Source: Myxococcota bacterium (GTDB lineage Bacteria > Myxococcota_A > UBA9160 > UBA4427). Taken from it: 64,000 nt of DNA. Shown here in pieces: positions 18,424-25,460 of the stretch. Each line of letters starts with the position of its first letter. Within the stretch, counting starts at the first letter, position 1. The stretch is from contig JANQEL010000159.1 in the NCBI GenBank assembly GCA_028278345.1, positions 1 through 64,000 on the forward strand, written 5' to 3'. The position numbers and the translations under genes are program-made. The notes under the pieces were generated by a model. It was given only the letters and a program-made list of their open reading frames with translations. It was not told the origin of the DNA and made no database searches.

Positions 18424-19136
18424 GCCGGGCGATGGCCGAAGCGGTTTCCGACGCCAGCGAAACGCCCTGCATCTGGGGGGTCGGCACCTCCCGCACGATC
18501 CGCGCCCACTGGACGCTTTGCGAACTCGGTGTCGACTACACCTGGCACGACATCATCCCGCGCACCGAGACGATGGAAGACCCCGCGTTTCGCGCGGTGA
18601 GCACGCGGGGGAAGGTTCCGATCCTCGTGCATCGGGGACGGGTGATCGGGGAGTCCGGCGCGATCGCGCTGCACCTCGCCGATCACTACCGCGACCACAT
18701 GGCGCTCGCCCCCGAGCCTGCGGGTCTCGACCGGGCGGTCTTCATGGATCGCTACTGCTTCATGCTGATGGAACTCGACGCCCCCCTCTACATCATCAGG
18801 CGACACGAAGGCCTGGCCGACGTCTACGGGGAATCGAAGGTCGCGGCCGCTTCCGCGCGCGAGTACTACCAGCGTCAAGCGGGTGTCGCGAGCGAGTGGC
18901 TCGAGAAGACGGGCTTCGTCTTCGGCGAGAGCTTCAGCGTGGCCGACATCCTGCTCGCCAGTTGCAGCGCCTGGGCCGAGCTGGTCGGCGTGCAGCCTCG
19001 CGAAGCGATCGCGCGGCACCTCGAACGCGCGAAGACGCGCGAAGCCTTTGCCCTCGCGGCGCAGCGCAACTTCCCGCCCGCCGCCCTCGCGATGCTCGCC
19101 GCCCAGGGCAAGCCGCCGAGCGACGCGAACGCGTAG
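18420..19136 (+). CDS. Glutathione S-transferase family protein
   Basis: 238 residues with a thioredoxin-like N-terminal domain (CIWGVGTSRTIRAHWTLCEL; RGKVPILVHRGRVIGESGAI carries the cis-Pro and the glutamate/serine glutathione-binding motif) and an all-helical C-terminal domain ending near residue 220 (FSVADILLASCSAWAEL). It probably conjugates or isomerises with glutathione in the cytoplasm. GTG at 18420 overlaps the CoA-transferase stop; ATG at 18432 is an alternative. It ends one base before the stop of the convergent selenoprotein candidate, also a glutathione/thiol-fold enzyme, which may be functionally related. Confidence 0.88.
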   Translation: MSRAMAEAVSDASETPCIWGVGTSRTIRAHWTLCELGVDYTWHDIIPRTETMEDPAFRAVSTRGKVPILVHRGRVIGESGAIALHLADHYRDHMALAPEPAGLDRAVFMDRYCFMLMELDAPLYIIRRHEGLADVYGESKVAAASAREYYQRQAGVASEWLEKTGFVFGESFSVADILLASCSAWAELVGVQPREAIARHLERAKTREAFALAAQRNFPPAALAMLAAQGKPPSDANA

Positions 19137-19137
19137 C

Positions 19138-19764
19138 TCAGGTTTCGCCCGCGAGCTCCGGGTGCGTCAGGTAGTGGCGCACCAACTCGAAGCGATCGTT
19201 TCCCCAGAACATCTCGTCTCCGACGAAGATCGTGGGCACCCCGAAGACGCCGCGCGCGATTGCCTCGTCGGTATCGCGTTCGAGGCGATCCTCGAGTTCC
19301 GAAGAGTCGGCCCGTTCGAGGGCCGCGTCGGCATCGAGCCCCGCCTCGACGAGCAGGCGATGCAGCAGCGCGCGATCCGAGGGATCCGCCGGTTCGGCCC
19401 AGCGCGCCCGGTACATCGGATCGTGGAACTCGCGAAAGCGCCCCTCGTCCTTCGCCACCAGCGCCGCGCGCAGGGCGAGGGACGTATCCGTCTTCATGAA
19501 CTGCCGCGCGTCCGGCGAGATGGGGGCCCCACAGAGCTGCGACCAGTGGCGGACGCTGTTCTGGTAATCGTGGCTCTTTCGCTTCGACATCGTCGGCCGC
19601 GGACCGGCGGGCTCTTCACCGGGCGCCGGTTGCACGAGCTTGCGCAGCTTGACCGGCCGGAAGTCGAACTCGACGTCGAGATCGGCGAAGTAGGCATCTA
19701 ATCGGCAACTGCCGAAGTAGGCCCAGGGTCAGGCGTAGTCGTAGTAGAAGGGAAGCGTACGCAT
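19138..19764 (-). CDS. Putative selenoprotein: DsbA-family / 2-hydroxychromene-2-carboxylate isomerase-like, Sec12
   Basis: Read with UGA at codon 12 (19729-19731) as selenocysteine, this is a 208-residue thioredoxin-fold protein. The N-terminus MRTLPFYYDYA-Sec-PWAYFGS matches the DsbA/HCCA-isomerase pattern in which Cys or Ser precedes Pro at the active site. The C-terminal hallmark GVFGVPTIFVGDEMFWGNDR is intact, and no other disruption exists in the frame. ATG at 19762-19764 has CCGGGAGAA upstream. A hairpin directly after the UGA fits a bacterial SECIS. The same frame also ends in TGA (19138-19140). Usual family roles are glutathione-dependent isomerisation or thiol redox chemistry. If UGA were a plain stop, only a 164-residue product from GTG 19635, lacking the active site, could be made. 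A recent nonsense mutation is the alternative. Confidence 0.82.
19691..19725 (-). promoter_or_regulatory. Candidate bacterial SECIS hairpin (selenocysteine insertion element)
   Basis: Numbering the UGA as bases 1-3 of the mRNA, bases 18-21 (CGGC) pair with 26-29 (GCCG) around the tetraloop AGUU at 22-25, so G23 and U24 fall at the loop positions important in the E. coli fdhF element. U17 can be bulged with U16 pairing A30, as in fdhF. Below a C15/U31 mismatch, bases 12-14 pair with 32-34; after a 2-base bulge, bases 7-11 pair with 37-41 (one G-U). The hairpin runs through codons unusual here (TTA, AGT, CGA), consistent with selection on RNA structure. SelB recognition is inferred. Confidence 0.8.
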
Positions 19765-19811
19765 GGCGGTTCTCCCGGGTTTCGCTCTGGACCGATGGGT
19801 TCACCGCGAAC

Positions 19812-19823
19812 CGAATCGATTCG
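19812..19823. promoter_or_regulatory. 12-bp perfect palindrome upstream of the selenoprotein candidate
   Basis: CGAATCGATTCG is a perfect palindrome between the candidate -10 (19834-19839, minus strand) and the start codon at 19764. Its place just downstream of the promoter suits a repressor site, but a 12-base palindrome can arise by chance. Confidence 0.25.
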
Positions 19824-19833
19824 CACCCCCGCG

Positions 19834-19839
19834 AGTCTA
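19834..19839 (-). promoter_or_regulatory. Candidate -10 element for the selenoprotein gene
   Basis: On the minus strand GTTAGACT lies about 70 bases upstream of the ATG at 19764. It repeats the GTTAGACT found before the APH-fold gene. A TTGGCG lies upstream at 19-base spacing, long for a -35. Confidence 0.4.
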
Positions 19840-19975
19840 ACGAGCGGCGCGATCACTCCGCCAACCCTCGAGTCGGGCGGCGAACGCGCCGAAACGCTGG
19901 ACGCGGCGCCCGTCGCATGGAAGGATTCCCGCCGCGCGACCGTCGGCGTGTCGCGCAGCAAGGAGTCGAGTCACA

Positions 19976-20551
19976 GTGAACGAAAGCCAGACCCAACGGA
20001 ATCATCCCGAAGCGAGTGGCCCGGCTGGTAGAACGGCCTCGGCCTTCGCCCTCTTCGCGCTCCTCGTCGTCCTCATCGGCGTCGCCGGTGTGGCCCCTGC
20101 ATCCGAGCCCCTGACCCCGAGCCTGGAACAGCGACGTACCTCGGCAGAGTTCCAGTACTCGTACAAGCAGCGCCCGACCGTCGACAGCCTCGTGATCGCC
20201 TGGACGAGCAACAAGATCGTTGCGAAGGGGAACAAGGGTGGCCCGTTGAATCTCGAAAAGCTTCCCCAGGGCGTGCGCTTCCGCCTCGAACGCCAACTGC
20301 GATTCTTCGCGCGCGGCATCATGCCGGTCGAACGCCTGCCCACCCGAAGCATCATCCAGGAGTTGGTGGCCGATCCCGAACTCGCCAAGACCGCCGACTT
20401 CGACTTCGATCCCCAGTCGGGCGAGATCGAGCTGCGCATGAAGGAAGAGCTCTGGAGGGCGACGCTCCGCTTCAACGCCTACCAGCTGGGACACGCGATC
20501 CGTACGACCGGTCGCTACGGGCTGGGGCGTGCCGAAGCGCTCGAGCCCTAG
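19976..20551 (+). CDS. Exported protein of unknown function
   Basis: 191 residues. A hydrophilic N-terminus of about 20 residues is followed by one hydrophobic segment (about 21-42, ending VAPASE), so it is a signal peptide or an anchor. The mature part is polar and mixed alpha/beta (QYSYKQRPTVDSLVIAW, QLRFFARGIMPVERLPTR), with no cysteines and no family I recognise. GTG at 19976 has AAGGAG upstream. Its stop codon shares the palindromic CTAG at 20548-20551 with the stop of the convergent glutathione transferase. Codon use resembles its neighbours, so it is probably a real gene. Confidence 0.65.
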   Translation: MNESQTQRNHPEASGPAGRTASAFALFALLVVLIGVAGVAPASEPLTPSLEQRRTSAEFQYSYKQRPTVDSLVIAWTSNKIVAKGNKGGPLNLEKLPQGVRFRLERQLRFFARGIMPVERLPTRSIIQELVADPELAKTADFDFDPQSGEIELRMKEELWRATLRFNAYQLGHAIRTTGRYGLGRAEALEP

Positions 20552-21255
20552 CCCTCTTCTTCCAGATGTCCCGTGCCCTGTCGGGTGAGCTTCGACAGGC
20601 GCTGGATGTGGCCGGAGAGGCTCGGCCGTGCGTCGAGCATGTCGGCGGTGCGGGGCATCGGCCCGTCGCGCATCACGAGCATCATCCCGAACACGGCGAG
20701 GTCGGCGACGCTCATCTCGTCGGCGTAGAAGAACTCGCGGGTGCCGAGGAAACCGACGAGATCGTCCATGCGGTTCTCGAGTTCGGAGAGGATCGAACGC
20801 ACACCGGGGATGTCCTCGACCGGAACCTCGTGTTCGATGCCCAGCCGCTGGTCGACGTGCTGGTGGATGCGTGAGAGCAGCCCGGGGGTCGCGTCGCGTT
20901 GCTGCCGCTCGTGCTCTTCGATCACGGCGAGCCAGCGATTCCAGTAGAAGGCAAAGCTCGAGTCGGACCATTCGGCGAGGCTCTGCTGCCGCCGCTTCAC
21001 GTTGGGATCACTCGAGTACAGCGACGGCTCGGGATAGAGTTCGTCGAGCCAGCCGATGATCTCGTTCGAGCCGGAGACACGCTTCCCATCCACTTCGAGA
21101 ACCGGAAGGATCTGCTTGTCCGGACTCAGCCGCTTGATCTCTTCCGAATCGCTGACCTCGCAGCGCAGGTACGCGACCTGTTTCAGCGCGAGCGCACAGG
21201 CGACCTTCTCCGTGAACGGATTCATCAGCTGCGAGTAGAGCTTGACGCTGGTCAT
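20548..21255 (-). CDS. Glutathione S-transferase family protein
   Basis: 235 residues. The N-terminal thioredoxin fold starts MTSVKLYSQLMNPFTEKVACAL, with ILPVLEVDGKRVSGSNEIIGWL carrying the cis-Pro and the acidic/Ser glutathione-binding site (here SN-E). The C-terminal helical domain includes FFYADEMSVADLAVFGM. There is no Cys at the classical N-terminal active site, so Ser or Tyr chemistry is more likely. ATG at 21253-21255. A TAGACT element (21354-21359) and an inverted repeat (21399-21427) lie upstream. It is convergent with the unknown exported gene. Confidence 0.88.
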   Translation of the reverse strand: MTSVKLYSQLMNPFTEKVACALALKQVAYLRCEVSDSEEIKRLSPDKQILPVLEVDGKRVSGSNEIIGWLDELYPEPSLYSSDPNVKRRQQSLAEWSDSSFAFYWNRWLAVIEEHERQQRDATPGLLSRIHQHVDQRLGIEHEVPVEDIPGVRSILSELENRMDDLVGFLGTREFFYADEMSVADLAVFGMMLVMRDGPMPRTADMLDARPSLSGHIQRLSKLTRQGTGHLEEEG

Positions 21256-21353
21256 GGGACCCTGGGCATAGGGGGCGAACTGGCGCGGTTCGCCGATCCC
21301 CCTGAGGCCGATCCACCTGGCATCGACCGGGTGGATTGGAAGGCGGGGGACGC

Positions 21354-21359
21354 AGTCTA
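21354..21359 (-). promoter_or_regulatory. Candidate -10 element for glutathione transferase gene
   Basis: TAGACT on the minus strand, 98 bases upstream of the ATG at 21255, the same hexamer found before four other genes in this window. Confidence 0.35.
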
Positions 21360-21398
21360 CCGCTCGCGCCGCCCGAGCGCGAATGCCAACCCATGAGA

Positions 21399-21427
21399 GA
21401 TTCGTTTCTCATTTACGGAAACGAATC
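21399..21427. promoter_or_regulatory. 10-bp inverted repeat between CoA-transferase and glutathione transferase
   Basis: GATTCGTTTC at 21399-21408 is repeated inverted as GAAACGAATC at 21418-21427, perfect over 10 bases with a 9-base spacer. It lies just past the stop of the leftward CoA-transferase operon and about 40 bases upstream of the TAGACT box before the next leftward gene. It could be a terminator hairpin (no T tract follows) or an operator. Confidence 0.4.
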
Positions 21428-21439
21428 CCACAATGCGAC

Positions 21440-22642
21440 TCAGCGTATTGCCCCGCTCGCCTTCAACTGCGCGACACGGTCAGCGTCGAGGCCGAGTTCG
21501 TCGAGTACTTCGTCCGTGTGCTCACCGAGGCGGGGTGCGTGGCGCGCGATGTCGGCGGGGGTGCGGTCGAAGCGCATCGGGGGAGCGAGGTACTTCACGG
21601 CACCGAAGCGGGGGTCTTCGAGATCGACCACGCAACCGCGCTGCTTCACGTGGGGATCGGCGAGGAAGTCATCGATGTCGTTCACCGGCGCGAAGGGCGC
21701 CCCCTCGCGCCGCGCCGCTTCGAGGAACTCCTCGGTGGGGATCTTGCGGATCTCCTCGGCGACGATCGGGACGAGTTCGAGCCAGTTGTTGAAGCGATCC
21801 GCCATCGGAGCGAAGCGCGGGTCTTCGGCCAGGTCGGGGCGATCGAGCACCCGACACAGCCCCTGGTATTGCGCGTCCTGGATGATCAGGCCGACCACGA
21901 AGCCATCCGCCGTCTCCCAGCTGCGAAAGAAGTCGCGGCCCACGCTCACGTCGTTGCGCAGCGGCGGGAAGCTGCGCTCCATCATCGGCTCGGTGAGGGA
22001 GAAGGCGCTGAAGGCGTCGATCATCGCCACCTCGACGCGCTGACCGCGCCGTTCGGGATCGCGCTCACGCGCCAGCAAAGCCGCGAGCGCCGCGCCGAGG
22101 GCCGTCATCGAAGTCGACTTGTCGGCCACCGCCCCCTGCACGAGTTGGGGCGGGCCATCGCCCCCCTGCTCGGGCATGCGCCCCACGATCCCCTGCAACA
22201 CCTGATCGTAGGCGGGCCGGTCGGCGTAGGGCCCCTCGCTCCCGAAGCCGTTGATCTGGAGATAGACGAGCGAAGGGTTGCGCTCGGCCAGGGCCTCGTA
22301 GCCGAGCCCGAGCCGGTTCATCACCTCGGGCCGGAAGTTCTCCGCGACGATGTCGAACTCGCCCACGATGTCGAGAATGAGGTCGCGCCCCTCCTCGCTC
22401 TTGAGGTCGACCACGATGCTGCGCTTGTTGCGATTGAACTGGGCGAGGAAGCCCGAGAAACCCGGTTCTCGAAAGGGAGCGCCGCTGTAGCGACACGAAT
22501 CGCCGAAGGGAGATTCGACCTTCACCACGTCGGCCCCGAGGTCGCCCAGGGCCTGGGTGGCCATCGGCCCGGAGATCACGGTGGTGAAGTCGAGCACCTT
22601 GATGCCCGCGCAGGGCCCGGTTCGCGCCGTCTCGTCACCCAT
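21440..22642 (-). CDS. Family III CoA-transferase (CaiB/BaiF)
   Basis: 400 residues. Typical blocks are KVLDFTTVISGPMATQALGDLG, GADVVKVESPFGD, NRNKRSIVVDLK, VAENFRPEVMNRLGLGY and INGFGSEGPYADRPAYDQ. The catalytic Asp is in AMIDAFSAFS. The start ATG at 22642 overlaps the TetR stop by 8 bases, so this is the last gene of a dehydrogenase-TetR-CoA-transferase operon. Likely role: activating or racemising a branched or terpenoid acid produced by the divergent P450/aldehyde dehydrogenase operon; this is inferred from context. Confidence 0.92.
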   Translation of the reverse strand: MGDETARTGPCAGIKVLDFTTVISGPMATQALGDLGADVVKVESPFGDSCRYSGAPFREPGFSGFLAQFNRNKRSIVVDLKSEEGRDLILDIVGEFDIVAENFRPEVMNRLGLGYEALAERNPSLVYLQINGFGSEGPYADRPAYDQVLQGIVGRMPEQGGDGPPQLVQGAVADKSTSMTALGAALAALLARERDPERRGQRVEVAMIDAFSAFSLTEPMMERSFPPLRNDVSVGRDFFRSWETADGFVVGLIIQDAQYQGLCRVLDRPDLAEDPRFAPMADRFNNWLELVPIVAEEIRKIPTEEFLEAARREGAPFAPVNDIDDFLADPHVKQRGCVVDLEDPRFGAVKYLAPPMRFDRTPADIARHAPRLGEHTDEVLDELGLDADRVAQLKASGAIR

Positions 22643-23249
22643 CGGTCGCTCCCTGTCGTTCGAGTTCCGTCGTCAATGTCTCGGCCAGCATGCGCAGGGG
22701 CCGCGACCAGCCGCGATCGGAACCGGCGCGGTCGAGATTGCGTGTCGACGCGAGCCCCGAGAGCACGGCGACAGTGTAGAGCTGGAGATCGATGGTCTGC
22801 GGACCCTGCGGATCGCTCTGGGGAAACCAGCGCGCCCAGATTCGACCCCAATGCCCCAGCATCTGGCGCTGCCACGGCACCTCGATCTCGTCGGGAAGGT
22901 TCTGGAGGATCTCGAAGGTCGTGCGGTACTCGGCGCTGCTGAAGTGTCCCCAGGCGCGCTCGACGAAGAGGCCCACCCGCTTCTCGAGTTCGGGTTCGTC
23001 GGGAACATCGCCGAGGCGTTCGGCGAACCGATCGAAGGAGGCCTCGAGCACCGCGGCCAGGATGCCGTTCTTGTCGCCGAAGTGATGTTGCACCGCACCC
23101 CAGGTGACGCCCGCGCGCTTCGCGATCTCGTTGGCGGTGGTGCGGCCGAAGCCCACTTCGTTGATCGCCTCGACGACCGCGGTCATCACCCGGTCGCGGG
23201 TCTCGGCGGTGCGTTCGGCGTGGGTGCGTCGCGCCCGGGCCGGGGTCAT
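22635..23249 (-). CDS. TetR-family transcriptional regulator of the CYP51-type locus
   Basis: 204 residues. The helix-turn-helix is GRTTANEIAKRAGVTWGAVQHHF (about residues 30-52), with a C-terminal ligand domain. Start ATG at 23247-23249 overlaps the upstream dehydrogenase stop (ATGA), and its own stop overlaps the CoA-transferase start, so all three are translationally coupled. The strong palindrome at 24206-24231 between this operon and the divergent P450 operon is the obvious candidate operator. A ligand such as an acyl-CoA or steroid/terpenoid intermediate is a guess from neighbours. Confidence 0.9.
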   Translation of the reverse strand: MTPARARRTHAERTAETRDRVMTAVVEAINEVGFGRTTANEIAKRAGVTWGAVQHHFGDKNGILAAVLEASFDRFAERLGDVPDEPELEKRVGLFVERAWGHFSSAEYRTTFEILQNLPDEIEVPWQRQMLGHWGRIWARWFPQSDPQGPQTIDLQLYTVAVLSGLASTRNLDRAGSDRGWSRPLRMLAETLTTELERQGATDG

Positions 23250-24118
23250 GCCCCTTCCTCTTCTTCGATCACACCGTAGAAGCGCGCCATCGACTGCGAG
23301 ACCAGGCCGGCGACGGGCAATCTCAACCCGTTCGTTCTCGCGAGCTGCAGCACCCAGGTGAGATCCTTCTCCGCGATCGCCGTGTGATTGCGCATCAGGG
23401 CCTGGAAGTCTTCGTTGGAACGCACCTCGGGCGGCAGCTTCAGGCCCGTCATGTACTGCTGCATCATCGGCGTGATCTGCCCGTTCGACTTTCCCGCCGC
23501 TTCGAGGACTTCGACCGGGAGGCCCGCGGCCTTCGCGAGGTGCAGCGATTCGTACGCCGCCGCCCACTGGATGTAGGTGATCAGGTTGATGCAGAGCTTG
23601 AGCTTCGCGCCGTTGCCGAGTTCGCCCGCGTGGATGATGGGGACTTCGGAGGTCGCCTCGAAGTATGGGCGCGCCTTGTCGACGGCGGCTTCGTCGCCAC
23701 CGATCAGGTAGGTGATCTGCTTCACCTTGGCGCGTGCCTCCCCGCCCGTGACGCAGGCATCGACCACCGCGATGCCCTGCTCCTTCGCCGCACTCTCCAC
23801 CTGGCTCGCGGTATCGGGAAGCACGGTGCTGTGGATCAGGATCACGCCACCCGGCGACATCCCCGCCAACAGGCCGTCTTCGCCGAGCACCACCGCGAGC
23901 ACGTGCTTGTCCTCGGGAACACAGATCCCGACGACATCCGCGTTGGCCCCCACTTCGCGGGGCGACTTCGCGGCCTTCGCACCGTCGGCCGCAAGCTCGG
24001 CCATCGGTGCCTCGACGACATCGTAGACGGTGGTCTCGAATCCGGCGGGGGCGAGGTGGGCCGCGATCGGCTTGCCCTGGTTGCCGAGGCCGATGAAGCC
24101 GACGCGAAGTGAAGGCAT
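23246..24118 (-). CDS. 3-hydroxyisobutyrate dehydrogenase-family NAD(P) oxidoreductase
   Basis: 290 residues of the beta-hydroxyacid dehydrogenase family. The cofactor motif is GFIGLGNQG at 7-15; DACVTGGEARAK corresponds to the substrate-binding SGG motif, and the catalytic lysine is in GNGAKLKLCINL. ATG at 24116-24118; a longer frame runs into the operator region and is rejected. First gene of a coupled operon with a TetR regulator and a CoA-transferase, divergent from the P450 operon. I recall a related dehydrogenase (Rv0770) near the mycobacterial cyp51 locus, which supports a joint pathway. Confidence 0.88.
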   Translation of the reverse strand: MPSLRVGFIGLGNQGKPIAAHLAPAGFETTVYDVVEAPMAELAADGAKAAKSPREVGANADVVGICVPEDKHVLAVVLGEDGLLAGMSPGGVILIHSTVLPDTASQVESAAKEQGIAVVDACVTGGEARAKVKQITYLIGGDEAAVDKARPYFEATSEVPIIHAGELGNGAKLKLCINLITYIQWAAAYESLHLAKAAGLPVEVLEAAGKSNGQITPMMQQYMTGLKLPPEVRSNEDFQALMRNHTAIAEKDLTWVLQLARTNGLRLPVAGLVSQSMARFYGVIEEEEGA

Positions 24119-24205
24119 GAGCGGGGGTCTCCTGGCTGAAGCGACCGGAGCCCGTACGAGCACCCGCGCCACGGTCCCTGTGAATCGATGCCGCACATTA
24201 TCTCA

Positions 24206-24231
24206 ATTTACCTTGCACATGCAAGGTAAAT
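24206..24231. promoter_or_regulatory. 26-bp operator-like palindrome in divergent intergenic region
   Basis: ATTTACCTTGCA at 24206-24217 and its exact inverse TGCAAGGTAAAT at 24220-24231 flank a 2-base centre. The palindrome lies 19 bases before the P450 start (24250) and 88 bases from the leftward dehydrogenase start (24118). It is AT-richer than its surroundings, and perfect over 12-base arms, which is very unlikely by chance. A TetR dimer encoded in the leftward operon is the expected binder, controlling both operons. Confidence 0.8.
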
Positions 24232-24249
24232 GTCGTAGGGTGCGCCGCC

Positions 24250-25428
24250 ATGGTCGAGTTCTCCCCCTATGCGTACGAGTTCCACGAAGACCCCTTCCCC
24301 ATCTACGCACGCCTGCGCGAAGAGGCACCCGTCTACCACAATCCAGAATTCGCTTTCTGGGCGCTATCGCATCACGACGACGTGCTCGCCGCATTCAAGG
24401 ACGTGGCGACCTTCTCGAACATCCACGGCGTCTCGATCGATCCAACGGCCCGCGGGCCCCATGCGCGAACGGGAACCTCCTTTCTCGCGATGGATCCGCC
24501 CGAGCACACCCGCTTCCGCAGTCACGTGGCGCGCAGCTTCACGCCCAGGCGGGTCGCGGCCCTCGAACCGCGCATTCGCGAAATCGCAGCGATGCGCCTC
24601 GACGAGTTGAAAGGGCGTGAATCATTCGACTTCATTGCCGACTTCGCGGGCAAGCTCCCGATGGACGTGATCAGTGAGATGATGGGCGTGCCGGAACCCG
24701 ACCGCGCCGAACTCCGCAGCTGGGCCGACCTGATGGTCCACCGCGAAGAAGGCATGTTCGACGTTCCGCCGGAAGGCGCGGCCGCATTCGCGAAGATCCG
24801 CGCCTACTTCGAGGAACACCTCGCGGAGTTGCGCCGCGAGCCCGGTGACGACCTGCTGTCTTCCCTTCTCGCACTCGAAAGCGAGGACGGCGAGGCGGTG
24901 CTCGATCAGGACGCCATGCTCTCCTTCTGCAACCTGATGATCACCGCGGGCAACGAGACCACCACCAAGCTCCTGGGCAACATGCTCTACTGGCTGTGGC
25001 GCAACCCGGAGACGAAAGCGCGGGTGGCGGGAGATCCCAGCCTGATCCCGGCGTGGGTCGAGGAAACGCTTCGCTACGACAATTCGACCCAGGCGCTGAT
25101 GCGGCTCACGCTCCGGGACGTGACGATCCGCGGTGTGACGATCCCCGCGAATCAGTACGTCCTGTTGCTGGTGGGGAGTGCGAATCGCGATCCGGCCGCC
25201 TTCCCCGACCCCGATGTCTACGACATCGATCGCGACACGAGCGACCTGCTCTCCTTCGGCCGCGGCAACCACTTCTGCATGGGGGCGGCCCTGGCCCGCC
25301 TCGAAGGCCGCGTCGCCTTCGAGGAGTGGTGGAAGCGCTTCTCCGACTACGAGATCCAACCGGACGGCATCGCCCGCGTCCATTCCGTCAACGTACGCGG
25401 CTTCGCCGCCCTCCCCGTCAAGGTCTGA
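24250..25428 (+). CDS. Cytochrome P450, first gene of CYP51-type operon
   Basis: A 392-residue soluble P450. I-helix AGNETT at 233-238, ExxR at E272/R275, haem loop FGRGNHFCMG with Cys343. It resembles actinobacterial P450s such as the CYP123 group by neighbourhood, but I cannot assign the family by eye. It begins 19 bases past the palindromic operator and is followed after 32 bases by an aldehyde dehydrogenase, then by a CYP51-ferredoxin fusion whose ferredoxin may serve both P450s. Probable role: sequential hydroxylation of a methyl group whose aldehyde is then oxidised by the dehydrogenase; substrate unknown. Confidence 0.92.
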   Translation: MVEFSPYAYEFHEDPFPIYARLREEAPVYHNPEFAFWALSHHDDVLAAFKDVATFSNIHGVSIDPTARGPHARTGTSFLAMDPPEHTRFRSHVARSFTPRRVAALEPRIREIAAMRLDELKGRESFDFIADFAGKLPMDVISEMMGVPEPDRAELRSWADLMVHREEGMFDVPPEGAAAFAKIRAYFEEHLAELRREPGDDLLSSLLALESEDGEAVLDQDAMLSFCNLMITAGNETTTKLLGNMLYWLWRNPETKARVAGDPSLIPAWVEETLRYDNSTQALMRLTLRDVTIRGVTIPANQYVLLLVGSANRDPAAFPDPDVYDIDRDTSDLLSFGRGNHFCMGAALARLEGRVAFEEWWKRFSDYEIQPDGIARVHSVNVRGFAALPVKV

Positions 25429-25460
25429 AGTTCAGCACGCTTCGAGACCCGAGGTACGAA

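Noticed and set aside
19138-19764. The DsbA/isomerase-like gene as a pseudogene broken by a nonsense mutation
   Set aside because: Only one disruption exists, it falls exactly on the active-site position, it is TGA and not TAA or TAG, and a SECIS-like hairpin follows in the fdhF register. A recent mutation or base-call error cannot be fully excluded.
21383-22942. A 519-codon plus-strand frame opposite the CoA-transferase
   Set aside because: Shadow of the minus-strand CoA-transferase and TetR genes; no ribosome site or family match.
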